This document shows, piece by piece, positions 36,864 through 45,162 of a DNA stretch of 64,000 nt. The notes below the pieces were generated by a model. It was not told the origin of the DNA. It was given only the letters and a program-made list of their open reading frames with translations, and did not search any database. Positions within the stretch are counted from its first letter, which is position 1. Each line of letters starts with the position of its first letter. This stretch comes from Oscillospiraceae bacterium (GTDB lineage: Bacteria; Bacillota; Clostridia; Oscillospirales; Oscillospiraceae): NCBI GenBank assembly GCA_015067545.1, contig SVMG01000005.1, positions 1 through 64,000 on the forward strand, written 5' to 3'. The translations under genes were made by a program, and so were the position numbers.

Positions 36864-37409
36864 ATGACCACGCTTCTGCATATTTGCTGCGCACCCTGCG
36901 CCAACCAGTGCATCGAGGTGCTGCGCGGTGATCATTTTGAGGTCACCGGCTACTGGTACAATCCCAACATCCACCCCTTTACCGAATACCGCGCCCGGCG
37001 CAACTGTCTGCGCGACTATGCGGCAACCATTGATCTGCCCATGATCGAACAGGACGATTATGCCCTGCGGCCCTTCATCCGGGAGGTTGCTGATGATATT
37101 GGAAATCGGTGCGTCAAGTGCTACGAAATGCGGCTTTTTCAGGCCGCCCGCACCGCAAAGGAGAACGGCTTTGACAGCTTCACCTCCAGTCTGTTCATCA
37201 GCCCCTACCAAAATCACGAGCTGATGCGCGACGTTGCCCAGCGAGCCGCATCCGAATACGGCGTGGAGTTCCTGTACCGGGATTTCCGCCCGTATTTCCG
37301 CGCCGGGCAGGATAAAGCCCGGGAACTGGGCTTTTATATGCAAAAATACTGCGGCTGTGTGTTTTCCGAGCAGGAGCGGTATCTAAAACCCACGAAGATC
37401 ATACCTTAA
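36864..37409 (+). CDS. queH: Epoxyqueuosine reductase QueH
   Basis: 181 residues (former DUF208). HICCAPCANQC near the N-terminus, RCVKCYEMRL in the middle and KYCGCVFSEQER at the end supply the clustered cysteines that bind iron-sulfur and iron in QueH. It catalyses the last step of queuosine formation in tRNA, replacing QueG. It begins ATG 36864, four bases after the previous stop, so is probably co-transcribed with it. Confidence 0.93.
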   Translation: MTTLLHICCAPCANQCIEVLRGDHFEVTGYWYNPNIHPFTEYRARRNCLRDYAATIDLPMIEQDDYALRPFIREVADDIGNRCVKCYEMRLFQAARTAKENGFDSFTSSLFISPYQNHELMRDVAQRAASEYGVEFLYRDFRPYFRAGQDKARELGFYMQKYCGCVFSEQERYLKPTKIIP

Positions 37410-37525
37410 AAGCCTCCCCTTTGAGGGGAGGTGTCACAACGACCGTTGTGACGGAGGGGTGTTAACGACAAGCTACACCCCTCAGCCTCGCATAAGCTCG
37501 GCAGCTCCCCTCCAAGGGGAGCCTT
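37410..37525. repeat. Palindromic element, family B, reversed (copy B3)
   Basis: AGCCTCCCC...GGGGAGG end at left, GTCACAACGACCGTTGTGAC hairpin, GGAGGGGTGT...ACACCCCTC core, GCCTCGC...GCTCGGC hairpin (a module otherwise seen in family A) and AGCTCCCCT..AGGGGAGCCTT right end. Confidence 0.88.
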
Positions 37526-37566
37526 GCAGTCCGAACCCCAAGGGGAAGGTTAGAAACGGAGGAAAT

Positions 37567-38697
37567 ATGTCCAATTTTGAATTTGCTGTGCCCACGCTTT
37601 TCGGTTTGGAGGGCATTGCAGGCGATGAGCTGCGCCGATTGAACACAGAAAATGTCCGGGTGGAAAATGGCCGGGTGCTGTTTTCCGGGGACGAAAGCGC
37701 CCTTGCCCGGGCCAATATGAATCTGCGCACCGGCGAGCGGGTCTTGCTGGTGCTGGCCGATTTCAAGGCTGCCACCTTTGAAGAGCTGTTTCAGGGCGTT
37801 TATCACGCCAATCTGGAGGATTTTATCCCCAAAAACGGAGCGTTCCCCGTGAAGGGCCACTGCTTAAACAGTCAGCTCATGTCCGTGCCGGACTGTCAGG
37901 CCATCGTGAAAAAGGCCGCATCCAAGCGGCTGGGTGAAAAATACGGGGTCAGCTGGCTTCCCGAGGATGGGGAGAAATATCAGCTCCAATTTTCCATTAT
38001 GAATGACCGGGTGCAGCTGTATCTGGACACCTCCGGCGTGGGCCTGCACAAGCGGGGCTACCGGGCCATCGGCAACGACGCGCCCCTGCGGGAGACTCTC
38101 GCCGCCGCCATGGTGATGCTCACCCGATATCGGGGCCGGGAATTTGTGTGGGATCCCTTCTGCGGAAGCGGCACGATCCCCATCGAGGCGGCATTAATCG
38201 CCAAAAACCGCGCACCCGGCCTGAATCGGCGATTCGCCGCAGAGAAATTCTCCTGGATGGATGCGCAAATTTGGCGCGATGCCCGGGGCGAAGCCATCGA
38301 CAAGGAATTTAAGGGCGATTACCGCATTTTAGGCTCGGATAACGACCCCAAGTGCATCTCCCTTGCCATGGCCAACGCCCGGAAAGCAGGCGTGGAGAAA
38401 CTCATCCAATTTAAGGACGGCGATGCCACAAAAATGAGTCTGCCCGCTGACAGCGGCATCCTCATCTGCAATCCCCCCTACGGCCAGCGGATGATGGAGC
38501 AGCGCAGTGCCCAGCGGCTGTACGAGGCACTGGGCCGGCATCTGAAATTTGCCGACGGCTGGAGCAAGTTTATCATCACCTCCGAGCCGGAATTTGAGCA
38601 TTATTTCGGCCGCCGCGCCGACAAAAAGCGCAAGCTCTACAACGGCATGATCAAGTGCGATTATTATATGTATACGGATAACAGCCGGCGCAAATAA
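37567..38697 (+). CDS. RlmL/YpsC-type 23S rRNA methyltransferase
   Basis: 376 residues. A ferredoxin-like/THUMP N-terminal half (about 1-165) is followed by a Rossmann methyltransferase with DPFCGSGTIPIEAA (SAM loop), GSDNDPKCISLAMANA and the catalytic NPPYG. It is the guanine-N2 or adenine-N6 THUMP methyltransferase family represented by E. coli RlmL N-domain and B. subtilis YpsC. ATG 37567 after GGAGG. The in-frame upstream part lies in the B3 element and is not coding. Confidence 0.9.
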   Translation: MSNFEFAVPTLFGLEGIAGDELRRLNTENVRVENGRVLFSGDESALARANMNLRTGERVLLVLADFKAATFEELFQGVYHANLEDFIPKNGAFPVKGHCLNSQLMSVPDCQAIVKKAASKRLGEKYGVSWLPEDGEKYQLQFSIMNDRVQLYLDTSGVGLHKRGYRAIGNDAPLRETLAAAMVMLTRYRGREFVWDPFCGSGTIPIEAALIAKNRAPGLNRRFAAEKFSWMDAQIWRDARGEAIDKEFKGDYRILGSDNDPKCISLAMANARKAGVEKLIQFKDGDATKMSLPADSGILICNPPYGQRMMEQRSAQRLYEALGRHLKFADGWSKFIITSEPEFEHYFGRRADKKRKLYNGMIKCDYYMYTDNSRRK

Positions 38698-38721
38698 GCC
38701 GAAACACTTGCGGCGCAGCCG

Positions 38722-38853
38722 CCTTGCCTCCCTCTGCGGAGGGAGGTGGCATTTGCGAGATACGAGCAAATGACGGAGGGAGAGATAATAAAAGTGTTTC
38801 TCTCCCCCAGTCAGCCTGTTCGGCTGACAGCCCCCTCCTCAGAGGGGGCCAAG
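38722..38853. repeat. Palindromic element, family D (copy D1)
   Basis: CTTGCCTCCCTC..GAGGGAGG left end, GGCATTTGC...GCAAATGAC hairpin, CGGAGGGAGAGA ... TCTCTCCCCCAG core, GTCAGCC/GGCTGAC hairpin, and GCCCCCTC..GAGGGGGCCAAG right end. Same ends and core as 63711-63834 with both hairpins different. Confidence 0.9.
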
Positions 38854-38894
38854 AAACGAATCGCCACACCAGTCACAGAAAATTGGAGAATACT

Positions 38895-39797
38895 ATGACC
38901 CATCTTTTTATCATCAACCCCGCGGCAGGCAGCCGGGACAGAACCAAGGATTATTCCGAAACGATTCACAAGATCTGCGGCGAGCGTGGTCTTAACTACC
39001 GCATTGAGGTATCCGCCGCCCCCGGTGAGTGCACCCGTTTGGCCCGGGAGGCCGCCGAAACCGGCGAAGACTATCGCATCTACGCCTGCGGTGGCGACGG
39101 AACGCTGAACGAGGTGGTATCCGGAGCAGCAGGCTTCGACAATGTTGCTGTCACGGTGTTTTCCGGAGGCAGCGGCAACGATTTCGTCAAGCTGTTCTCT
39201 GACCCCAGGGCATTTTTTGACCTGGAGCGGCTGCTGGATGCCGACGAGGCAGCCTTTGATCTGATCCGGTGCAACGACGATATTTCCCTGAACATCTGCT
39301 CCGTGGGACTGGATGCCCGGATCGGCACGGATGTGGCCAACTACAAGCGCATCCCCCTACTCAGTGGCTTCCGGGCCTACGCGGTGTCCACTCTGGTGAA
39401 TGTGTTCCGGGGCATTTCCGAGCATTATGTGGTGGAAGTGAACGGTGAGGTGGTGGATGCAGAACAAACCCTCATCTGCGCCTGCAACGGCAGATTTTAC
39501 GGCGGCGGCTTCAATCCCGTGCCGGAGGCTGATCCCACCGACGGCCTTTTGGATGTTCTGCTGATCAAAAAGGTGTCGGTGCTTAAGGTGGCACAGGTGA
39601 TCGGCAAGTACAAATCCGGCAAATATACCCAACTGCCTCAGCTGGTGCGCCATTTCAAAACGGATCGGGTGGTGATCCGCTGTGACAAGCCCAGCGCCAT
39701 CAATTTGGACGGCGAGCTGCGGATTTCTGATGCGGTGGATATCCGCGTTGCGAAGGAAAAGATACGCTTCTTCTACCCGAAAGGACTTACATATTAA
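38895..39797 (+). CDS. YegS/DgkB-type lipid kinase (diacylglycerol kinase catalytic domain)
   Basis: 300 residues. Opening FIINPAAGS, then YACGGDGTLNEVVSGA with the nucleotide-binding GGDGT, FSGGSGNDFVK, and a C-terminal beta domain with ACNGRFYGGGFNPVPEADPTDGLLDV. It phosphorylates diacylglycerol or a related lipid, recycling it to phosphatidic acid. ATG 38895 with TGGAGA. Confidence 0.92.
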   Translation: MTHLFIINPAAGSRDRTKDYSETIHKICGERGLNYRIEVSAAPGECTRLAREAAETGEDYRIYACGGDGTLNEVVSGAAGFDNVAVTVFSGGSGNDFVKLFSDPRAFFDLERLLDADEAAFDLIRCNDDISLNICSVGLDARIGTDVANYKRIPLLSGFRAYAVSTLVNVFRGISEHYVVEVNGEVVDAEQTLICACNGRFYGGGFNPVPEADPTDGLLDVLLIKKVSVLKVAQVIGKYKSGKYTQLPQLVRHFKTDRVVIRCDKPSAINLDGELRISDAVDIRVAKEKIRFFYPKGLTY

Positions 39798-39806
39798 GCC
39801 TTCCCC

Positions 39807-39901
39807 AAGGCTCCCCTTAGAGGGGAGCTGCCGAACGAACGTGAGGCTGAGGGGTGACACCCCACCGGCACTTTGTGCCACCTCCCCTCAAGGGGAGGCT
39901 T
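39807..39901. repeat. Palindromic element, family B (copy B4)
   Basis: AAGGCTCCCCT..AGGGGAGC left end, GCCGAACGAACGTGAGGC hairpin (module also in A6), GAGGGGTGACACCCC, GGCACTTTGTGCC, and ACCTCCCCT..AGGGGAGGCTT. GCCTTCCCC just before it may be a family A remnant. Confidence 0.9.
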
Positions 39902-39925
39902 GCTGTATTACAGGAGGCAAACACT

Positions 39926-40558
39926 ATGGCCCGATGTGTGATATTCGGAGCAGCGGAATTTGATTCTCTGCTCCTTCCAATTGAACAGGATGACCTCACC
40001 GTCGCCGCCGACGGAGGGATCGCCCACCTGGAAAAGCTGGGCATCGTCCCGGATGTGATCTTGGGAGATTTCGACTCTTTGGGCTATGTCCCTCAGGGGG
40101 CGCAGGTTTTCCCGGTGGAAAAGGACGACACCGATGTGATGCTTGCGATCCGCCACGGGCTGGACGCCGGATTCCGGGAATTTCTCATCTACGGCGGCAT
40201 GGAGGGCAAGCGGCCGGATCATACCGTAGCCAATTTGCAGGCGCTGGCATTTCTGCGTGCCGAGGGCGCCCGGGGCTACCTCATAGGCCGGACACAGGTG
40301 GCCACGGTGATCGAAAAGGAAACTGCTGTTTTCGGTGCCGATTCCAGGGGCATTCTGTCCGTTTTTTGTTTGGGCAAGGATGCTTCGGGCGTTACCCTCC
40401 AGGGTCTGCAATACCCCCTGGAGGACGGCGTGCTGACATCGGATTTTCCCCTGGGCGTGAGCAATCATTTTGTTGGAAAAGAAGCTGAGATCACGGTAAA
40501 AAACGGCAAACTTTTGCTGATGTGGGATATTCAAAACGGACTTCCCACCATCCGTTAA
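39926..40558 (+). CDS. thiN: Thiamine pyrophosphokinase
   Basis: 210 residues. AADGGIAHLEKLGIVPDVILGDFDSL contains the catalytic/metal aspartates, FPVEKDDTDVMLAIRHG and GGMEGKRPDHTVANLQAL follow, and a C-terminal beta domain (VTLQGLQYPLEDGVLTSDFPLGVSNHF) binds thiamine. It converts thiamine to TPP. ATG 39926 after AGGAGG; ten bases separate its stop from the P-type ATPase start. Confidence 0.94.
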   Translation: MARCVIFGAAEFDSLLLPIEQDDLTVAADGGIAHLEKLGIVPDVILGDFDSLGYVPQGAQVFPVEKDDTDVMLAIRHGLDAGFREFLIYGGMEGKRPDHTVANLQALAFLRAEGARGYLIGRTQVATVIEKETAVFGADSRGILSVFCLGKDASGVTLQGLQYPLEDGVLTSDFPLGVSNHFVGKEAEITVKNGKLLLMWDIQNGLPTIR

Positions 40559-40568
40559 GGAGACAGCT

Positions 40569-43022
40569 ATGAGAAGAGAGAAGAAAGCGCTTCGGCAGGA
40601 GATTCCCGTGTTGGAAGCTGCGCCGGAGGTGGGTTTGACGAAAGAGGAAGCCGCACTGCGCTCTGACGGGGGCTGGGCCAACGGTCAGACGAAGGGTGCC
40701 GGCAAAACGGAGTGGGATATCATCGCGCAAAACCTGTTCACCTTTTTCAATCTGGTGTTCGCGGTGCTGGCGGCGGTACTGGCTCTGGCAGGTTCTTCTG
40801 TGAAAAATATGACCTTTCTGATCGTGGTGGTATGCAATCTGTGCATCGGCTGCTATCAGGAAATAAGAGCCAAGCGGGCAGTAGACCGGCTGGCTCTTGT
40901 GGCGGCGCAAAAGATCCGCACTGTCCGGGACGGACAGGTGGAGATCCTGCCGTCGGAGGAGCTTGTGCGGGATGATATTGTAGAATTCGTAGTTGGCGAT
41001 CAGATCTGCGCCGATGCACTTGTTCTCACGGGCGAGCTGCAGGTCAACGAAGCACTGATCACCGGCGAAGAGGACGCCGTTACCAAAACGCCGGGAGATA
41101 CTCTGTTTTCCGGCAGCTTTGTGATCTCCGGCAAGGCACGCTCCCGGCTCACCGGCGTGGGCGCGGATGCCTTTGCCGCCAGGCTTTCCCAGGAGGCCCG
41201 GGAAGATCCCCACGCAGCAAAATCGGAAATGATGCGCTCTTTGGACAAGCTGATCCGCTGGGTGGGTATTGCACTGATCCCCGTGGGACTGCTGTTATTC
41301 TATCACGAATTCTGGGCACTTCAGCGGGGCTTGACCGACAGTACTGAAGCAACCGTTGCCGCCCTTGTGGGCATGATCCCCGAGGGCCTGTACTTACTGA
41401 CCAGCATTGCCATGGCCGCTTCCAGTCTGAAGCTGACCAAAAACAAGGTGCTGGTGAAGGACTTAAACTGCATTGAGGCTCTGGCCCGGGTGGATGTGCT
41501 GTGTGTGGACAAGACCGGCACCATCACCGAGCCCGGTATGGAAGTGGAGCAGGTGATCCCTATGACTGAGGATTCCCATGACCGGGTGGAGGATGTTTTG
41601 GCCGCCATCTACACAGGCCAGGAGCCGGAAAACGATACCGCACGGGCGATGATTGAGATGTTCTCCGGCGAAACAAACTGGTTCTGCGAAAAGCGGATCC
41701 CCTTTACTTCCGACAAAAAATGGAGCGCCGCTGTGTTTCGCGGGCAGGGTGCTTTCGTTGTTGGCGCGCCGGAATTTGTGATGCAATCGCGCTACGGCGA
41801 GCTGCAGGAAACCGTGGAGGAATGGACAAGCCGGGGCAGCCGCGTGCTGCTCATCGCGTCCCATGCCGGAACGCTGACCGATCACTTGGAACCGGGAAAA
41901 TTGCGCCCCCTGGCGCTGGTGGTGCTGTCCAACAAGATCCGCCCTGCCGCGCCTCAAACCTTTGCCTATTTCAAGGAGCAGGGGGTGACCGTCAAGGTGA
42001 TCTCCGGCGACAATCCCCTGACCGTTTCTCAGGTGGCCCTGCGCGCCGGCATTGCGGGCGCGGAAAAGTATGTAGATGCATCCACACTGGAAACGGATGA
42101 AGAAATCGCCCGCTCTGCGGTGGAATGCGCCGTCTTTGGCCGGGTCACGCCGGACAAGAAAAAGGCACTTTTACGGGCGCTGAAGGCCGCAGGCCACACC
42201 GTTGCCATGACCGGCGACGGCGTCAACGATGTGCTGGCACTCAAAGAGGCCAACTGCTCCATCGCCATGGCCTCCGGCGCGCAAGCCGCCAGCCAGGTGG
42301 CACAGCTGGTGCTGACGGAGTCGGATTTTGCCGCCATGCCCGCCATTGTGGATGAGGGACGCCGGGTGATCAACAACATCCAGCGCTCCGCTTCGCTGTT
42401 CCTTGTGAAAAATATTTTGTCCATGGGCCTGGCCCTGGCCTGTCTCATTGCAGGATTCCCCTATCCGTTTGTACCCCTGCATCTGACGCTGATCTCCGCA
42501 CTGACCATTGGTTTTCCGTCCTTTTGTCTGGCCATGGAGCCCAATTATGAGCGAGTCAGCGGCAAATTCCTGCCCACGGTGCTGGGCAAAGCCCTGCCCG
42601 GCGGCCTGTGCAACCTTTTGCTGGTGCTGCTGACCCAGCTGGTCATGACGCTTATGGGCGTTCCCGGACCGCAGATCTTCACCGCCTGCGCCGCCGTCAT
42701 GGCAACGGTGGGCATGTTCGTCCTGCGGCAGACCTGCAAGCCCTTTGACCTGTTCCGCCACATTCTGTGGTGGGCCATGGCCATCGCGCTGGTCTTCTGC
42801 TTTACGGTACTCGGCAGATTCTTTGACCTGACCCGGGGAGATCTGAAGGCCACCGTTGTGATGCTCCTGTTCATGGCCGCCGCTCCGGTGGTTTATAAGG
42901 GACTGCGCATGGGACTGGAACGGATCGGCAAGCGATTACAGAAGAGATACCGCCAAAACCTTCCCCCGAGGGGAAGGTGCCCCAGTGCGCACACTGGGGC
43001 GGATGAGGAATGCGGGCAGTAA
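40569..43022 (+). CDS. HAD-type P-type cation ATPase (CtpE-like), tail encoded by a repeat
   Basis: 817 residues. Membrane pairs near 55-95 and 225-285, the PEGL motif (GMIPEGLYLLTSIAMA), the phosphorylated Asp in CVDKTGTITEPG, MTGDGVNDVLALKEANCSIAM, and six C-terminal helices. The PEGL motif and overall layout fit the CtpE-like group, for which calcium uptake has been proposed; CPx heavy-metal motifs are absent. ATG 40569 with AAGGAG. The last ~20 residues (NLPPRGRCPSAHTGADEECGQ) are encoded by the A12 element, so the native stop was probably displaced when the element arrived. Confidence 0.88.
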   Translation: MRREKKALRQEIPVLEAAPEVGLTKEEAALRSDGGWANGQTKGAGKTEWDIIAQNLFTFFNLVFAVLAAVLALAGSSVKNMTFLIVVVCNLCIGCYQEIRAKRAVDRLALVAAQKIRTVRDGQVEILPSEELVRDDIVEFVVGDQICADALVLTGELQVNEALITGEEDAVTKTPGDTLFSGSFVISGKARSRLTGVGADAFAARLSQEAREDPHAAKSEMMRSLDKLIRWVGIALIPVGLLLFYHEFWALQRGLTDSTEATVAALVGMIPEGLYLLTSIAMAASSLKLTKNKVLVKDLNCIEALARVDVLCVDKTGTITEPGMEVEQVIPMTEDSHDRVEDVLAAIYTGQEPENDTARAMIEMFSGETNWFCEKRIPFTSDKKWSAAVFRGQGAFVVGAPEFVMQSRYGELQETVEEWTSRGSRVLLIASHAGTLTDHLEPGKLRPLALVVLSNKIRPAAPQTFAYFKEQGVTVKVISGDNPLTVSQVALRAGIAGAEKYVDASTLETDEEIARSAVECAVFGRVTPDKKKALLRALKAAGHTVAMTGDGVNDVLALKEANCSIAMASGAQAASQVAQLVLTESDFAAMPAIVDEGRRVINNIQRSASLFLVKNILSMGLALACLIAGFPYPFVPLHLTLISALTIGFPSFCLAMEPNYERVSGKFLPTVLGKALPGGLCNLLLVLLTQLVMTLMGVPGPQIFTACAAVMATVGMFVLRQTCKPFDLFRHILWWAMAIALVFCFTVLGRFFDLTRGDLKATVVMLLFMAAAPVVYKGLRMGLERIGKRLQKRYRQNLPPRGRCPSAHTGADEECGQ

Positions 43023-43143
43023 TGTAGCATCGTAGCATGTGTATAGGCATATTTCTATGTTGGTTCTGCCGCCGTTCCTCACCCGTCTTCAACTTTGCCC
43101 AAGTGTGGACAAAGTTGAATCCACCCTCCCCCCGGGGGAGGGT
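42959..43143. repeat. Palindromic element, family A (copy A12), overlapping a gene end
   Basis: Standard A ends. The left hairpin GCCCCAGTGCGCACACTGGGGC is the same as in A3 and the nuclease-bearing A9; the right hairpin is CAACTTTG...CAAAGTTG. Its first 64 bases code for the tail of the P-type ATPase. Confidence 0.93.
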
Positions 43144-43176
43144 ATTGTTATTTCAATATAAATTCCCATATTCTTC

Positions 43177-43205
43177 TTGCCTTTTGCGGCAAATACCGAT
43201 ATAAT
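43177..43205 (+). promoter_or_regulatory. SigmaA promoter of the ADP-ribosylglycohydrolase gene
   Basis: TTGCCT 43177-43182, 17-base spacer, TATAAT 43200-43205. Confidence 0.75.
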
Positions 43206-43235
43206 ATTCTAAAAAAGTACAAAGGAGGGGCAATT

Positions 43236-44321
43236 ATGGCACAAAGACAGGACAAAAATCGGGGCGTACTGCTGGGTCTTGCAGTGGGCGATGCCATGGG
43301 CCACACCGTGGACCGGCGCTCTTTGGAAGAGATCTGCAGTGATTACGGCCCAAACGGCCTGCTTGGCTATGACCTTGTCAACGGCTATGCCGACATCACC
43401 TCCTATACCCAGCTGGCGGCCTTTACCGCCAACGGTCTACTTTTGGGCCTTACCCGGGGGCAGTCCAAGGGCTGGATCTCCAAGCTGATGCGCTACATCA
43501 CCCTGGCTATTCGGGAGTGGTCACGAAGCCAGACCTTTAGCCTGCCGGAGAAGAATTACTGCTGGCTGTCCGGCGTACCGGAAATGAAGCGGAAATTCTG
43601 CATGGACAACCGGATGCTGGATGCCCTGAGCAAGGAAAATTTGGGCTCTGTGGATGCGCCCCAGTACAAATCCAATCATCCCGGTTCTTTGACCACTGTG
43701 ATCCCCATCGCCCTTTTGCGACAGGATCTGGAGCTGACCCCGTCGGATGTTGACCGTCTGGGTGCGGAAACCGTGGCGCTGACCCACGGCGAGCCGGAGG
43801 CGTATATATCCGCCGCAGCACTGACCCATTTGCTGCAGCTGCTGCTGCAAGAGCCCAACGCGCCCATTGCGGAGCTGGTGCAGCAGACCATTGACGCTGT
43901 GGGCCTTCACTTCTCCCAGGGCGGCAAGCTGTGGGAGCTGCTGCAGCTGGCGCTGACCTTGGCTGTATCTCCCAATGTATCCCCCATGGAGGCCATGCAG
44001 ACCCTTTCCTGCCGCACGGCGGCGGAGGTGCTGGCCGGTGCGGTGTACACCGTTGCCACCTGCAACCGGGATTTTGACACCGCCATGATCACCGCCGTGA
44101 ATCACTCCGGCCGCAGCAGCGCTGTGGGCGCCATCGCCGGTGCAATGCTGGGCGCGATTTTGGGTGACGAGGCACTGCCGGAATTCTATTTGGAAAGTCT
44201 GGAGGCCGCTGCACCCTTGACGGAGCTTGCAGATGACATGTCCGCCGGCTTCTCGGAAATGGTGGGCAAGAGCCTGTTCGACATGGACTGGGATCGGAAG
44301 TACCTGTCCGTGGGAAATTAA
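43236..44321 (+). CDS. ADP-ribosylglycohydrolase family protein
   Basis: 361 residues, all-helical. RGVLLGLAVGDAMGHTVDRRS at the start and the second conserved block ITAVNHSGRSSAVGAIAGAMLGAILG near residue 285 are typical of the ARH/DraG/J1 superfamily. The first block lacks the usual run of acidic metal ligands (the TDDT of DraG is replaced by ITSYTQLAAF), while the second has NHSGRSS instead of the common GGDTDT. Metal binding may be altered and substrate is unknown. ATG 43236 with GGAGGGG. Confidence 0.85.
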   Translation: MAQRQDKNRGVLLGLAVGDAMGHTVDRRSLEEICSDYGPNGLLGYDLVNGYADITSYTQLAAFTANGLLLGLTRGQSKGWISKLMRYITLAIREWSRSQTFSLPEKNYCWLSGVPEMKRKFCMDNRMLDALSKENLGSVDAPQYKSNHPGSLTTVIPIALLRQDLELTPSDVDRLGAETVALTHGEPEAYISAAALTHLLQLLLQEPNAPIAELVQQTIDAVGLHFSQGGKLWELLQLALTLAVSPNVSPMEAMQTLSCRTAAEVLAGAVYTVATCNRDFDTAMITAVNHSGRSSAVGAIAGAMLGAILGDEALPEFYLESLEAAAPLTELADDMSAGFSEMVGKSLFDMDWDRKYLSVGN

Positions 44322-44346
44322 GATAATTTACCGCAACAGTTCTACA

Positions 44347-44523
44347 CCTTCCCCCGAGGGGAAGGTGGATTCAAAATTGCATAAAGCAATTTTGAAGACG
44401 GAAGAGGAATACGGGCAGTAATCCAAGATTTTTGGAAATGTATAGGCATTTCCCTGTGTCGGTCCTGCCGCCATTCCTCTCCCGTCAGCCTGTTCGGCTG
44501 ACACCCTCCCCCCGGGGGAGGGT
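44347..44523. repeat. Palindromic element, family A (copy A13)
   Basis: Standard A ends. Left hairpin TTCAAAATTGC...GCAATTTTGAA; the right hairpin GTCAGCCTGTTCGGCTGAC is the module typical of families B-D. With the rimP leader it fills the 347-base gap before rimP. Confidence 0.93.
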
Positions 44524-44564
44524 ATATTTGTCGAAAAAACGGGAGAATTTCCCCAAAAAAGGGG

Positions 44565-44593
44565 TTGCAATTCCCAAAAACAAGTGTTATAAT
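44565..44593 (+). promoter_or_regulatory. Promoter of the rimP-nusA-infB operon (extended -10)
   Basis: TTGCAA 44565-44570, 17-base spacer, TATAAT 44588-44593 preceded by TGT. Confidence 0.85.
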
Positions 44594-44620
44594 CCCACTG
44601 TAAGATGTTTGACTGTTAGG

Positions 44621-44650
44621 AGAGAGGGGCGCGCCCCTCTCTCTTTCTTA
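44621..44650 (+). terminator. Leader hairpin (possible attenuator) before rimP
   Basis: A perfect 22-base palindrome centred on GCGC (44621-44642) is followed by CTTTCTT. It lies between the operon promoter and the rimP ribosome site. NusA, encoded second, could act on it. Confidence 0.65.
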
Positions 44651-44668
44651 ATGACAAAGGAGGACATT

Positions 44669-45121
44669 ATGAAAGTTACCGAACTGGTAGCCGGTTTTGC
44701 AAAGCCCATCGTGGAAGCGCACGGATGCTCATTGTGGGATGTGGAATACGTCCGGGAAGGCTCGGAGCGTTTCCTGCGGCTGTATATCGAAAAAGAGGGC
44801 GGCGTGGACATCACCGACTGCGAGGCCATCTCCCGTGCGGTTGACCCCATTTTGGATGAGAAAGACCCCATCACGGAATCCTATCATTTTGAGGTCTGTT
44901 CCGCAGGTTTGGAGCGCAAGCTCACAAGACCTTCTGATTTTGCGCGGTTCATGGGAAGCCCCATCATGGTCAAGCTCTACCGCCCCCGCAACGGTCTGAA
45001 GGAGATCCCCGGCATCCTGCGCGGCTACGAAGACGGCAAAGTTACCGTGGAATCCGGCAAAGAGACCATCACCTTCGAAAAATCCGAGGTTGCCATGGTG
45101 CGGCTTCGTGTGGAATTTTAA
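44669..45121 (+). CDS. rimP: Ribosome maturation factor RimP
   Basis: 150 residues: N-terminal alpha/beta domain (MKVTELVAGFAKPIVEAHGCSLWDVEYVREGSERFLRLYIEKEGGVDITDCEAISR) and C-terminal SH3-like domain. It assists 30S assembly. ATG 44669 with AAGGAGG; first gene of the operon. Confidence 0.96.
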   Translation: MKVTELVAGFAKPIVEAHGCSLWDVEYVREGSERFLRLYIEKEGGVDITDCEAISRAVDPILDEKDPITESYHFEVCSAGLERKLTRPSDFARFMGSPIMVKLYRPRNGLKEIPGILRGYEDGKVTVESGKETITFEKSEVAMVRLRVEF

Positions 45122-45162
45122 GAAAATAAACAAAGATAACATATAGGAGGAATCAAACGACA

